Source: Flavobacteriales bacterium ALC-1 (GTDB taxonomy: Bacteria; Bacteroidota; Bacteroidia; Flavobacteriales; Flavobacteriaceae). Taken from it: DNA of 64,000 nucleotides. The notes under the pieces were generated by a model, which saw nothing but the letters and a program-made list of their open reading frames with translations, did not search any database and had not been told where the DNA came from. Below, in pieces: positions 50,601 through 60,600 of this stretch. Numbering within the stretch: position 1 is the first letter of the stretch; each line of letters opens with the position of its first letter. The DNA lies in contig ABHI01000001.1 of assembly GCA_000171875.1 (NCBI GenBank), positions 62,001 through 126,000 on the forward strand, written 5' to 3'. Both the position numbers and the translations under genes were made by a program.

Positions 50601-52517
50601 TATGAAAACATTAGTAATCCACAGCAAATCTATGTGAGAGTAGATAATATAACAGATGAATCTTGTTATATGACTTCTTCTTTTAGTATAGAGGTTGGTA
50701 CAAACCCTGAATATAATGAACCAACAGATTTGTTTGTTTGTGACGATACTACAAATGATGGATCTGTAACTTTAGACTTTTCTTCTAAAATTACAGAGAT
50801 ATCAGCTGGTATTTCGGGTATAGAAAATGTAACATTCTATACTTCAGAAAATGATGCTAGAAATGGCACTAATGCACTTTCCCTTCAATTTAGCAATACA
50901 TCAAATCCACAAGAAATATTTGTACAAATAGATAATGGCACCATATGTAATTCTATGACGTCATTTGTTATCAATGTTGTACAAACACCATCTGTAAGTC
51001 CTGTTGAACCTATGGCAGACTGTGATGATGATACTGATGGTTCACTTGTATTCGACTTAACAAATGCTGAGTCTCATATTTTAGATGTTAGACAAGATGA
51101 TCTTGTTATTAGCTATTATACAGATTTTGATGATTCAGAATCAAACAGTAATGAAATTTCCAATCCTGAAAATTTTACTAATACCTCTAATCCTCAGACG
51201 GTTTATATAAAAGTGACTAATACTATTTCAAATTGTTATATTACACAACCAATAGAATTGATTGTTAATCAACCTCCTTTAATAAATGACTTCAACGTTT
51301 ATAACATATGTGCTAATGACACCAATAGTATTGATTTAACTGAGATTAATGAAGTCGCTGTAGATAATAACTTTAATGTTTTATTTAGTTATTTCTCTAA
51401 TGAAGCAGATGCTATTGCTAACACTAATGCTTTAAACACTAATTATACTTATACCACTAATAATGACATCTTGTTTGTTAGAACGGAATATAGCACTACA
51501 CATTGTTCTATGTATTATGAGTTTAATTTGCGTGTTAATCCTTTACCAACTGCAAATCAACCCAATGATTTAGTTGCCTGTGATGATGACTTTGATGGCA
51601 TTTTAGAGTTTGATTTATTACAGCAGAATTCAAGTATTTTAGGAAATCAAAATTCGAATTCTTTTACAATAACTTATCATAATAGCGAACTACAGGCTAA
51701 TGAAAATAATTCGGTATTAGATATCAATTACATGGCATATAACGGCGAAACTATCTATGCTCGTATAGAAAATAATAGCACAGGTTGTCACAGTATTACA
51801 CAATTCTCTGTAATTATAAATCCTTTACCTGTAATTGATATTGAAGATCAGGTTATTTGTTTAGATAATTTACCGCTATTAGTTTCCGCAAACACAAATA
51901 ATCCAACGGATCAATACATCTGGTCAACGGGTGAAACCACTCCAGAGATTGAAATAGTCGATATTGGTACATACTGGGTTAAAGTAACTTCTGAATTTGG
52001 ATGTGAAAACACACGTATTTTTGGAGTCTCTGAATCTGAAGCCGCTACAATTGAAGTTACAGAAGTTATAGATTTTTCTGACCCAAATAATATCACAGTA
52101 ACTATAAGTGGTATTGGTAACTACCTCTATCAACTAGATGATTTTCCACCTCAAGAATCTAACGTTTTTGAAAATGTTGCTATGGGTTATCACACCGTTA
52201 GAATTATAGACTTAAATGGCTGTGCCGATGTTACCAAAGAAGTCTTAGTCGTAGATATACCAAAATTCTTTACACCAAATGACGATGGTGATTTTGATAC
52301 TTGGCATATAGTAGGTATTGAGACACTTCCTGGTACTGTAATTAACATTTTTGATCGTTATGGTAAACTTCTAAAACTAATAAGCTCTGACTCTCCTGGA
52401 TGGGACGGTTATTACAATGGTACCAAAATGCCAGCAAGTGATTATTGGTTTGTTGCTGATATTAAACAAGGTAGCATCTCTTTTCAAGTTAAAGGGCATT
52501 TTACGCTAAGAAGATAA
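47676..52517 (+). CDS. Choice-of-anchor L, T9SS type B giant surface protein 1
   Basis: 1613 residues. A signal peptide (LCLFLCLICSTIYAQ) leads into a choice-of-anchor L domain of about 240 residues (VSPQDLVENTLIQGCVEVSN, SFGYFDRGSSNFPFQNGIVLTTGN, FNYILASEEYFGNNPCEYSDGFAFLI, YNGRTTVLSA, IADQNDENFDSAVFIEG), then an Ig-like unit and about eleven tandem modules of some 90 residues. Each module has a CDxxxDGxxxFDL start, a YxNTSNPQTIYVRVE strand and TGC near the end, so it likely has one disulfide and an acidic metal-binding loop. A second Ig-like unit and the type B sorting domain (FFTPNDDGDFDTWHIVGI, INIFDRYGKLLKL) close the protein. Confidence 0.92.
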   Translation: MNYISRSLCLFLCLICSTIYAQQITVDNTVSPQDLVENTLIQGCVEVSNITSPSNGSSIGLGSFGYFDRGSSNFPFQNGIVLTTGNANAAGNGQNNDILNDGDDTWLTDTDLETALGISGTINATSIEFNFISLSNQIQFNYILASEEYFGNNPCEYSDGFAFLIREVGTGNAYTNIALVPGTATPVNTNTVHDEIVGFCGASNDEYFDGYNLGDTNYNGRTTVLSASATIQPNVQYQIKLVIADQNDENFDSAVFIEGNSFDSTVDLGEDFSTCASSVLLDGNINNPNATYSWYLDNTLIPSSNQATYNALQTGNYRVEVELPFLSGTCTIEDDINLTLSSTQSSEPISDYNLCDDLSNDGIETFDLSTKDAEVLASVPPATYTYSYHYNNAEALNNTNAITSPIQNTSNPQIIHVRIEDTSNGCLAFSTISLNVNQIPTIVAPTLLEVCDDQTADGIVAMDLNLLKDDEIMNGQTNLVVTYHNTATDAATTSNAIPMPYINTNINEQLFVSVTNPQTGCSITTTLDITVLENPVINTEDHYIDACDNDHDGVADFDLTSIIPDVLDGLTNVSVTFHATEEDALTGANPIADDTNYENLDLNEQIVYIRVESNTSGCASITPIQIHTNLLLTGTNIRNFTACDTNGDGFEEFNFGNIAVGIINNIPDVTIAFYETENDRDNQANAINQSVSYTNTSNPQTIYLTLESPTCNEVAEIELILAPITEFESVVSLDTCDEDQDGITEIDLSEFDIAVTNGMAGFSVTYFLTEQDATDNTNELPVLYTNTTNPFTLYPRITSDQTGCADINSFEVNVLPAPLSEKPDDIIICDADRDGFSIINLNNSIPNSITTTPNRTVTFHINQEDADLDINSITNVSNYNAQTETVYMRIEDSITGCYTVEELMIIVNTLPYIGNLTNSIGDYIYCENETDGIGEFIFETKDVEALDGQTGKDVSYYRNQTDANNKVNAIDKTSIYENISNPQQIYVRVDNITDESCYMTSSFSIEVGTNPEYNEPTDLFVCDDTTNDGSVTLDFSSKITEISAGISGIENVTFYTSENDARNGTNALSLQFSNTSNPQEIFVQIDNGTICNSMTSFVINVVQTPSVSPVEPMADCDDDTDGSLVFDLTNAESHILDVRQDDLVISYYTDFDDSESNSNEISNPENFTNTSNPQTVYIKVTNTISNCYITQPIELIVNQPPLINDFNVYNICANDTNSIDLTEINEVAVDNNFNVLFSYFSNEADAIANTNALNTNYTYTTNNDILFVRTEYSTTHCSMYYEFNLRVNPLPTANQPNDLVACDDDFDGILEFDLLQQNSSILGNQNSNSFTITYHNSELQANENNSVLDINYMAYNGETIYARIENNSTGCHSITQFSVIINPLPVIDIEDQVICLDNLPLLVSANTNNPTDQYIWSTGETTPEIEIVDIGTYWVKVTSEFGCENTRIFGVSESEAATIEVTEVIDFSDPNNITVTISGIGNYLYQLDDFPPQESNVFENVAMGYHTVRIIDLNGCADVTKEVLVVDIPKFFTPNDDGDFDTWHIVGIETLPGTVINIFDRYGKLLKLISSDSPGWDGYYNGTKMPASDYWFVADIKQGSISFQVKGHFTLRR

Positions 52518-52670
52518 CAATCTGAGGATTCTTTGTTTAATATTTTGCATTTAATATAGTAATTTAGGTAGTTGACATAATAATGACTTAAAATCGCATA
52601 CTTTTTCCTACTTTTATAAAAAAAGCAAACTTTAGTTTTCTAGAACTAAAGTGATTTTGATAAAAGTCTG

Positions 52671-55600
52671 ATGAAAAAGAAAAATATTTACTTATTTCTC
52701 TTCCTTTTCGCGCATGTATATTTTACATATGCACAACAAATTACTACGGACAATTCTCAAACACCAAATCAGCTTATTCAAAATTTAGTTGGTGATAATT
52801 GTGCGTCTGCAACTAATGTGTCTTCAGCTATAAATGGAACTATAAACAGTATCATTAGTTATGGCGCTTTTGATAGAGGTACGTCTAACTTCCCACTTCA
52901 AAGTGGTTTGGTTTTGTCTACTGGTAATGTCACTTCTGCAGGTAATACGTTTATAGGAGAAAATTTAAATGATGGAGAAATTGATTGGACTACAGATTCA
53001 GACATACAAAATATCTTAGGGATTGATCAGACACTTAATGCGACTTCAATAGAATTCGATTTTGTGTCTGCTAATAATTTTGTGGCTTTTAAATATGTAT
53101 TCGCTTCGGATGAATACCAACAAGAATACCCATGTACGTTTAAGGATGTCTTTGCTATTTTAATAAAAAGAGCAGGTACAGCTGATCCTTATGTTAATAT
53201 TGCATTGGTGCCTGAAACGATTTCAGAGGTTAGTACCAATTCTATACGTCCAAATATCAACGGATTTTGCGAAGCTCAAAACGATGATTTTTTTCAAGGT
53301 TATAATTTAGGGCACACCAATTTTAATGGAAATACAACTGTTTTAACAGCAACAAGTGATATTATACCTAATGAAACTTATCATATAAAATTTATAATTG
53401 CAGACCATATCGATGAGCGTTTTGATTCTGCTGTTTTTATAGAAGCTGAAGGTTTTGGTAATTCTATAGATTTAGGCCCAGATCAAAGTATTTGTGGAAA
53501 CAATCTAACTTTAGATGCTAATATTAATAATCCAACAGCTAGCTACACTTGGTTTTTTAATGGAACTACTATGGCTGGTGAAAGTGACCCAACATTAGAA
53601 GTTAATCAATCTGGAACCTATAATGTTGAAGTCTCTATCCCAACAACTAGTGGTAATTGTACATTGACTGATACTATAGAGATAGAAATTGTTCCGTTTC
53701 AACAAGCGGAACCAATTGCTGATCTTTCCATTTGTGATGAAGCTCCTAGTGATGGTTTATATAATTTTGATTTTCCTTTATTAAAAGATGATGAAATTTT
53801 TGCTGAACTTCCTTCAACAGATTACACTATAAGTTATCATTTAAGTCAAGATGATGCACAAAATAACAGCAATCCTATTACTGGTTTATATCAAAATACT
53901 GAAGATACAGAAACTATTTATGTAAGGATAGAAAGTTTAAGTGGTGATTGCTTACAACTTGGTAGTTTTAATATTACGGTAAATTTATCACCTAATACAT
54001 TAGATGTTGGACCTCTCGTTGTATGCGATGGATTGCTGTATGATGGTGCACCAATAAGTGATCTTAGTTATTTTAGTTTTGCCATTGCTAATTACGAATT
54101 TAATAGAACAACTCAATTCTATTTAACTGAGATAGACGCTATCAATGATGAAAATACAATTACTCAGACTTCAGAAATAATTGGTGAGCCCTCATTTATT
54201 TATGCTAGGGTTACAGATATTTTTAATGGATGTTACTCTATAACTACAGTAAGTTTTGATTATCCTGAAGTCCCAGATTTATCAAATTTTAGATTTATAT
54301 TAACCCAATGTGTAGACCCATTATATACTGAAAACACTAATACTCCACCATACTCCTTTAACTACGAAACTTTACCTGTCTCATATAATTTAGATAATGT
54401 TGTTGATTTAGTATATGAAAATTTCCCTGATACACAAGTGAGGTTTTTTTGGTCTTATGAAGAAGCTGTCGAAGGTCTTAATGCCATTTTATTTGGCTTC
54501 GGTGAACCTAAAATTATTTCAACTAATGCTACTACAGCTACACTATATTTTACTGTTAGATATAATGATGTTCCATGTCCAGATATCTCGTCTGTAGAAA
54601 TACATAAAAATCTATTATTTAATATCTTGGACTTTGAAAAAGAGGTGTATAGATGCGATGACTCTTCTAACGATGGTATTTTAGATTTTGATTTAATTGA
54701 TATTACAGAAGAACTTATAGATGGCTATGATAATATTAATCTTACATTCTATCAAACTGAAGATGATAGGGAAGCCCAAACTAATCCATTGGATATCAAT
54801 ACCCCTTTTTCTGTTACTGGTTCTCAAACTATTTATATTTCCTCCTCATTCGAAGGTTGTAATCATAACTCACAAGTCACCCTAAATATAAACCCAGCAT
54901 TAAATATACCTCCAAAAACGATTGATTATTGCGGAAACACAGACCCAAATACAAGTAATACAACTATTGCATTAGCGCCTCTTGTTGATACGGTTTTAGA
55001 TGGACTTGGTATTGCTGGCCCAGTAGAGTTCTATCTTAGTCCTGAAGATGCAGAAAACCAAGAAAACGAACTTACAGAAACTTATAGTATAGCTGGTAAT
55101 CAGCAAATATTTTATGTTAGAGTTACCAATCTTTTTACAGGATGTTATGACATTACTACACTACAAGTTAATATTACTAACGCTATCGAAGCAAGTAATC
55201 CTGATCCCATAATTATTTGTGATGATGACCAAGATGGTGTTTCTACGGTTAATCTAGAAACTATAATTCCAGAACTCGCTAATGGTAATAGTGATTTGAA
55301 TTTTACATTTTTCGAAACTTATGAGAACGCCGTAGATAATGAATCTCCGATTACAAACCCAAACAGTTATACCACAACAAGCAAAGAAATATTTATTAGA
55401 GGTGAAATAGGTGTACTAGAATGCTTTACGGTTTTTACTTTTGATATCCTTATTTATGCCAACCCTCTACTAAATACGATTACAGATTATATTAATTGTG
55501 AAATTGACACAAACAATCCTTCTGGTTTTATTTTAGCTAATAAAGATACTGAAGTCATTAATGACCAAACTGGCATGCAAGTTTTCTATTTTGAAACTGA

Positions 55601-57563
55601 AGCAGAAGCTATCGATAAACAAAATCCGATTGATAAAAATGTAGCTTATCTAGCCGCATCAAATCCACAAACCATTTATGTGAGACTCGAAAATGAATCT
55701 GAAGAAGGTTGTTTCAAAATAGCACCAATGCAACTAGAAGTACGTCAAGCACCTATCTATACACCACCAACAGATGTTTTTGAATGTGATATTAATAGTA
55801 CAGGACTAGTTTCTACAGACTTGAATGAAAAAATTACTGAAATTATAAGTGGTTCTACTCAAGATTTAAACGTTTCTTTTCATTTAACACCTCTAAGTGC
55901 TGATGTTGGAGCCAATGAAATACCTTTAAATTTTACGACAACAGCTAATCCACAATTAGTTTTTGCTCGAGTAGAAAATATTAATTCTGGTTGCTTTGAG
56001 GTATCATCATTTTATATTAATTCATTATCACTGCCAGAAGTAAACCACGACCAATCTTTTGTAGCTTGTGCTAATAATTATGATACAAATTTAGAATGGG
56101 ACTTAACATTAAAAGAAATTGAAATCCTAGATGGCAGACAATATAATGTAGATTTTACTTATTACAGATCTGAAGCTGATTTAGAAAGCAATAATAATCC
56201 TATTACTAATCCTGAAGCTTATACCAATACGTCAAACCCTGAAATAGTTTTTGTAAAAGTAAGAAATGCTACTACAGAATGTTATGATTCTGTTTCATTA
56301 GAGCTTATCATTAATATGCCTCCAGAAATTAATGAATTTGAAACTTATAATATCTGTGACAACTCAGATAACTTTGTTGACTTAGAAGAAATCGATGAAA
56401 TACTTTTAGATAACACTTATAATGTACTAGTGAGTTACCACACAAGTGAAGTAGATGCTGAACTAAATGAAAATCCTTTGAACACGGATTACAATTATAC
56501 AAACACTTCACAAACACTATACGCAAGAGTTGAATTTAGTACAACCAATTGCTACACGGTGTATCCTTTTCAACTAATTATTGATCCACTTCCTGTAGCT
56601 CATCAACCTGTTGATTTAGTAGCTTGTGATGATGATACTGATGCTGCTTTTCTATTTGATTTAACATCTCAAAATACCACAATACTTAATGGTCAAAATC
56701 CTAATGACTTTTCTTTGAGTTATCACAATTCTCTAATCAATGCTATTGAAAATATTACACCTCTTGACACAGATTATTTAGCTTATGATGGGCAAATCAT
56801 TTTTGCTAGAGTTGAAAACAATACAACTGGCTGTTTCGATACCACTCAGTTTTCTATAGTGGTAAATCCTTTACCAATATTTGATATTGATGACCAAGTC
56901 ATTTGTTTAAATAATTTACCATTATCAGTCTCAGCATATACTGGTAATCCAACTGATGCTTATGCATGGTCTACAGGTTCAGGTTTATCTGAAATTGACA
57001 TCTATGAAACTGGTACCTACTCCGTAACCATAACAAATGAATTTGGTTGCGATTATACAAGTACGTTTAATGTTACTGAATCCGAGTCTGCTATTATTGA
57101 TGTCGTAGAAACCATAGATTTTTCTGATCCTAATAATATTACAATAACTGTTAATGGTATTGGTAATTACCTCTATCAACTCAATGACTTACCTGTGCAA
57201 ACATCTAATGTATTTGTAAATGTACCTCTGGGCTATAATACTATTAGAGTTATAGACCAAAATGGCTGTGCTCAAGTCACTAGAGAAGTTATAGTAATTG
57301 ATGCACCTAAGCATATGACACCAAATAACGATGGTGATTTTGACACTTGGCATATCGTTGGTATAGAAACACTGCCTGGAACTGTAATTCATATTTTTGA
57401 CCGTTATGGTAAACTTTTAAAAGAGTTAAATTCTAATACCACTGGTTGGGATGGCACCTATAATGGCAATCAAATGCCTACTGGTGATTATTGGTATCTT
57501 GCAACAGTAATTCAAAACGGAAAATCTTTTGAAGTCAAAGGACATTTTACTTTGAGGCGTTAA
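52671..57563 (+). CDS. Choice-of-anchor L, T9SS type B giant surface protein 2
   Basis: 1630 residues with the same order as its upstream neighbour: signal peptide (IYLFLFLFAHVYFTYAQ), choice-of-anchor L domain (AFDRGTSNFPLQSGLVLSTGN, FKYVFASDEYQQEYPCTFKDVFAILI, IADHIDERFDSAVFIEAEGFG), Ig-like unit, about eleven Cys/Asp modules, Ig-like unit, type B sorting domain (HMTPNNDGDFDTWHIVGI, GWDGTYNGNQMPTGDYWYLA). Some modules are worn: one starts RCDDSSNDGILDFDL, another lacks the DG (ICDNSDNFVDL). The last 1007 bp are nearly identical to those of the next gene. The protein is presumably an adhesin or matrix protein at the cell surface. Confidence 0.92.
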   Translation: MKKKNIYLFLFLFAHVYFTYAQQITTDNSQTPNQLIQNLVGDNCASATNVSSAINGTINSIISYGAFDRGTSNFPLQSGLVLSTGNVTSAGNTFIGENLNDGEIDWTTDSDIQNILGIDQTLNATSIEFDFVSANNFVAFKYVFASDEYQQEYPCTFKDVFAILIKRAGTADPYVNIALVPETISEVSTNSIRPNINGFCEAQNDDFFQGYNLGHTNFNGNTTVLTATSDIIPNETYHIKFIIADHIDERFDSAVFIEAEGFGNSIDLGPDQSICGNNLTLDANINNPTASYTWFFNGTTMAGESDPTLEVNQSGTYNVEVSIPTTSGNCTLTDTIEIEIVPFQQAEPIADLSICDEAPSDGLYNFDFPLLKDDEIFAELPSTDYTISYHLSQDDAQNNSNPITGLYQNTEDTETIYVRIESLSGDCLQLGSFNITVNLSPNTLDVGPLVVCDGLLYDGAPISDLSYFSFAIANYEFNRTTQFYLTEIDAINDENTITQTSEIIGEPSFIYARVTDIFNGCYSITTVSFDYPEVPDLSNFRFILTQCVDPLYTENTNTPPYSFNYETLPVSYNLDNVVDLVYENFPDTQVRFFWSYEEAVEGLNAILFGFGEPKIISTNATTATLYFTVRYNDVPCPDISSVEIHKNLLFNILDFEKEVYRCDDSSNDGILDFDLIDITEELIDGYDNINLTFYQTEDDREAQTNPLDINTPFSVTGSQTIYISSSFEGCNHNSQVTLNINPALNIPPKTIDYCGNTDPNTSNTTIALAPLVDTVLDGLGIAGPVEFYLSPEDAENQENELTETYSIAGNQQIFYVRVTNLFTGCYDITTLQVNITNAIEASNPDPIIICDDDQDGVSTVNLETIIPELANGNSDLNFTFFETYENAVDNESPITNPNSYTTTSKEIFIRGEIGVLECFTVFTFDILIYANPLLNTITDYINCEIDTNNPSGFILANKDTEVINDQTGMQVFYFETEAEAIDKQNPIDKNVAYLAASNPQTIYVRLENESEEGCFKIAPMQLEVRQAPIYTPPTDVFECDINSTGLVSTDLNEKITEIISGSTQDLNVSFHLTPLSADVGANEIPLNFTTTANPQLVFARVENINSGCFEVSSFYINSLSLPEVNHDQSFVACANNYDTNLEWDLTLKEIEILDGRQYNVDFTYYRSEADLESNNNPITNPEAYTNTSNPEIVFVKVRNATTECYDSVSLELIINMPPEINEFETYNICDNSDNFVDLEEIDEILLDNTYNVLVSYHTSEVDAELNENPLNTDYNYTNTSQTLYARVEFSTTNCYTVYPFQLIIDPLPVAHQPVDLVACDDDTDAAFLFDLTSQNTTILNGQNPNDFSLSYHNSLINAIENITPLDTDYLAYDGQIIFARVENNTTGCFDTTQFSIVVNPLPIFDIDDQVICLNNLPLSVSAYTGNPTDAYAWSTGSGLSEIDIYETGTYSVTITNEFGCDYTSTFNVTESESAIIDVVETIDFSDPNNITITVNGIGNYLYQLNDLPVQTSNVFVNVPLGYNTIRVIDQNGCAQVTREVIVIDAPKHMTPNNDGDFDTWHIVGIETLPGTVIHIFDRYGKLLKELNSNTTGWDGTYNGNQMPTGDYWYLATVIQNGKSFEVKGHFTLRR
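56557..57563 (+). repeat. C-terminal near-identical tract, copy B1
   Basis: It aligns without gaps to 61507-62513 (constant offset 4950). By eye I see three single-base differences plus a changed end at the last few codons. Confidence 0.9.
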
Positions 57564-57680
57564 ATATTATAAATATTAACACCTCATAAAATACTATTTG
57601 GCATACTTTTGGTGGCATTTTAGTATCTTTATATAAAAAGGAAAGCGTTTTTCTGGTTGCTATATTTACTAATTAACTCT

Positions 57681-60600
57681 ATGAAAAAGAAAAGTACTAT
57701 TACGTTTCTATTATTTTTCATGCATTTGTGCTATACATATGCACAACAGGTAATTACGGATAGTTCTCTACAACCACAAGAACTTATAGATAATCTTACT
57801 AGTGGCAGTTGCGCAGCGGCATCAAATGCTACTTCTTTAATTAACGGAAGTGTAAATAACATTCCTAGTTATGCTTTTTTTAATAGAGGAACATCTGATT
57901 TTCCATTAGAGAATGGTATTGTATTATCTACAGGAAATGTAAACTCTGCAGGTAATACTCTAATGCCAGAAAGTCTAAGTGATGGAACTTTAGATTGGGA
58001 AACTGACCCAGATATTTTATCTGTATTAAATATAGACCAAACACTTAATGCAACGTCTTTAGAATTTGATTTTACATCTATAAATAATAGCTTAAGTTTT
58101 AAGTATGTTTTTGCTTCTGATGAATACCAACAACAATATCCTTGTAACTTTCAAGATGTATTTGCTATTTTAATTAAAGAAGCTGGTACATCAGATCCAT
58201 ACATAAACATAGCGCTGTTGCCAGATAATTTAACTTCAATCAATACAAGTTCAATACACCCAGAAATAGCTAATGGATGTGCTGCTGAAAATGAAGATGC
58301 TTTTCAAGGTTATAATATTAATACCACAAATTTTGATGGGCAAACTATTGTATTAAACGCAAGTACAACTATTACTCCTGGTGTTATTTACCATATAAAA
58401 TTTGTAATTGCAGACCATATCGACCAACGTTTTGATTCTGCTGTATTTATTGAAGCAGAGGGCTTTGGCTCATCTGTAGATTTAGGGCCTGACGTAACAG
58501 CATGTGGCTCATCTGTCGTTTTAGATGGCACAGTTGATAACAATATGGCAACATATAAATGGTTTAAAGATGGTGTAGAGATTTCTGGTGCAACCAATCC
58601 TACATTTACTGTTACAGAATATGGTGAATACGATGTCGAAGTTACTATACCATTACCTAATGGATCTTGTACAATGACGGATTCTGTTATAATAGATACT
58701 GTTCCTTTTCAACAAGCAGAACCCATATCCGATATTATAGTTTGTGATGAAGCCCCCTATGATGGAATTGCCATTTTTGATATATCGTCTAAGGACGATG
58801 AAATCATGCAGAGTTTGCCATCATCAAATTATACTATTAGCTATCATCTATCACAAGACGATGCTTTAGATAACCTAAACGCTATTGTAGGTGACTATGA
58901 AAATACTGGGCTTTCCGAAACAATATATGTTAGAATAGAAAGCTTGGATGGAAGTTGTTTACAACTCGGAAGTTTTAATGTAGAAGTTGGTTTAGAACCA
59001 GATTATAATACGATTCCGCCAATAATTATATGTTCTGATTTTGTGATTAATGGTGTAGGTTATGCTGAGTTATCTTATCATGCTTTTGAAATAGCAAATT
59101 ACCAATTTAATAGAACTGTAACATTTCATATTTCTACAGAAGATGCGAGTACTGGTGATAACCCAATAACCTTCGCAACTGATGTGCCTTTTGGCTCAAA
59201 CTATACTTATGCTAGGGTTTATAATGATTTTACGGGTTGCTTTGCCATAGTCCCAATACAAATAGTTATTCAGGACGGTATAGACTATGATCAAAATTTA
59301 TTTATTGATTTATGTTTACCTACAGAGCAAAGTACTGCAGTTTTTGATTTAGGTCCTTTACGAGATGATGTCTTAGCGCAATACCCAGGATCAAGTGTAT
59401 TTTTCTATACAAACTATGACAATGCTGTTGAGGCTTCTTTACCTATTTTCCCTGGGTTTCTTTATCAAAATGAGGTGCCTTATCACCAAACTATATACAT
59501 GGGAATAAGACTATTAGATTCTCCTTGCTCAACAATTCTTGAAGTAGAACTATATACCAATTTGGCAAACAATGTAATAAATGAAAACTCTACTATAGAA
59601 CGATGTGATGATAGCTCTAATGACAATATTTTAGATTTTGATTTAGTTGATGTTTCTAATGAACTTATGAGTGTGTACAATATAGATATTACCTATTATA
59701 ATACTCCTGAAGATCGCATTAATGAAACCAACCCAATAAATCCAAATATACCTTTTACTGTAAATAGCGCAACACATACCATATATACTACAGCATCTAG
59801 TATTGATGGCTGTGATAACTTTGTAGATGTTACTTTAAAGATAAACCCATTACCAGAAGTGCAGCCTCAAATTATTGAGTACTGTGGTAATCCAAATATT
59901 GCAGGCGGTTACACCACTATTCAACTTAATCCACTCATTAATACAATTGCAGAAAATTATGAAAGTGCAATAGTGACATTATATGCAACGGAAGATGATG
60001 CCATTGCTGGAGAAAATACTATTGAAAATAGTTATAATATTGTTGGCAATAACCCTATTTTATACGTTAGAGTTACAGATAATAGAACACAATGCTACGA
60101 CATTACAACTGTACAAGTTGATATCACTGATGGGATAGCAATTGCTACACCAGAACCAATAATTGTTTGTGATGACGACACAGATGGTAGTGCTACTGTA
60201 AACCTTTTAAGTGTTGTTCCACAATTAGCAAATGATTTATCTACTGTTAATATTACATTTTATGATGAGTATGAGAATGCCGTTAGAAATCGTTTTCCAA
60301 TTCAAGATCCAGAAAACTTTACTACTGAGAATACAGAAATTTTTATCCGAACTGATGTCGATGGCTTAGACTGTTTTGTTGTAGTTAATTTTGATGTCAT
60401 TATATATTCAAATCCTCAACTAAATGCTATTTCTGATTATATCAATTGTGAAATAGATACTAATGTATCTTCGAGTTTCTTTTTTACAAATAAAGATGCA
60501 GAAGTCATTAATGGTCAAGTAGATATGCAGGTTTTATATTTTGAAAACGAAACTGATGCTATAAACAGAGTAAATTCTATTGATAAAACACAAGCTTATA

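Noticed and set aside
56985..57392. Minus-strand frames inside the conserved C-terminal regions (also near 61935-62342)
   Set aside because: They are conserved only because the sense strand is duplicated; they lack promoters and recognisable products.
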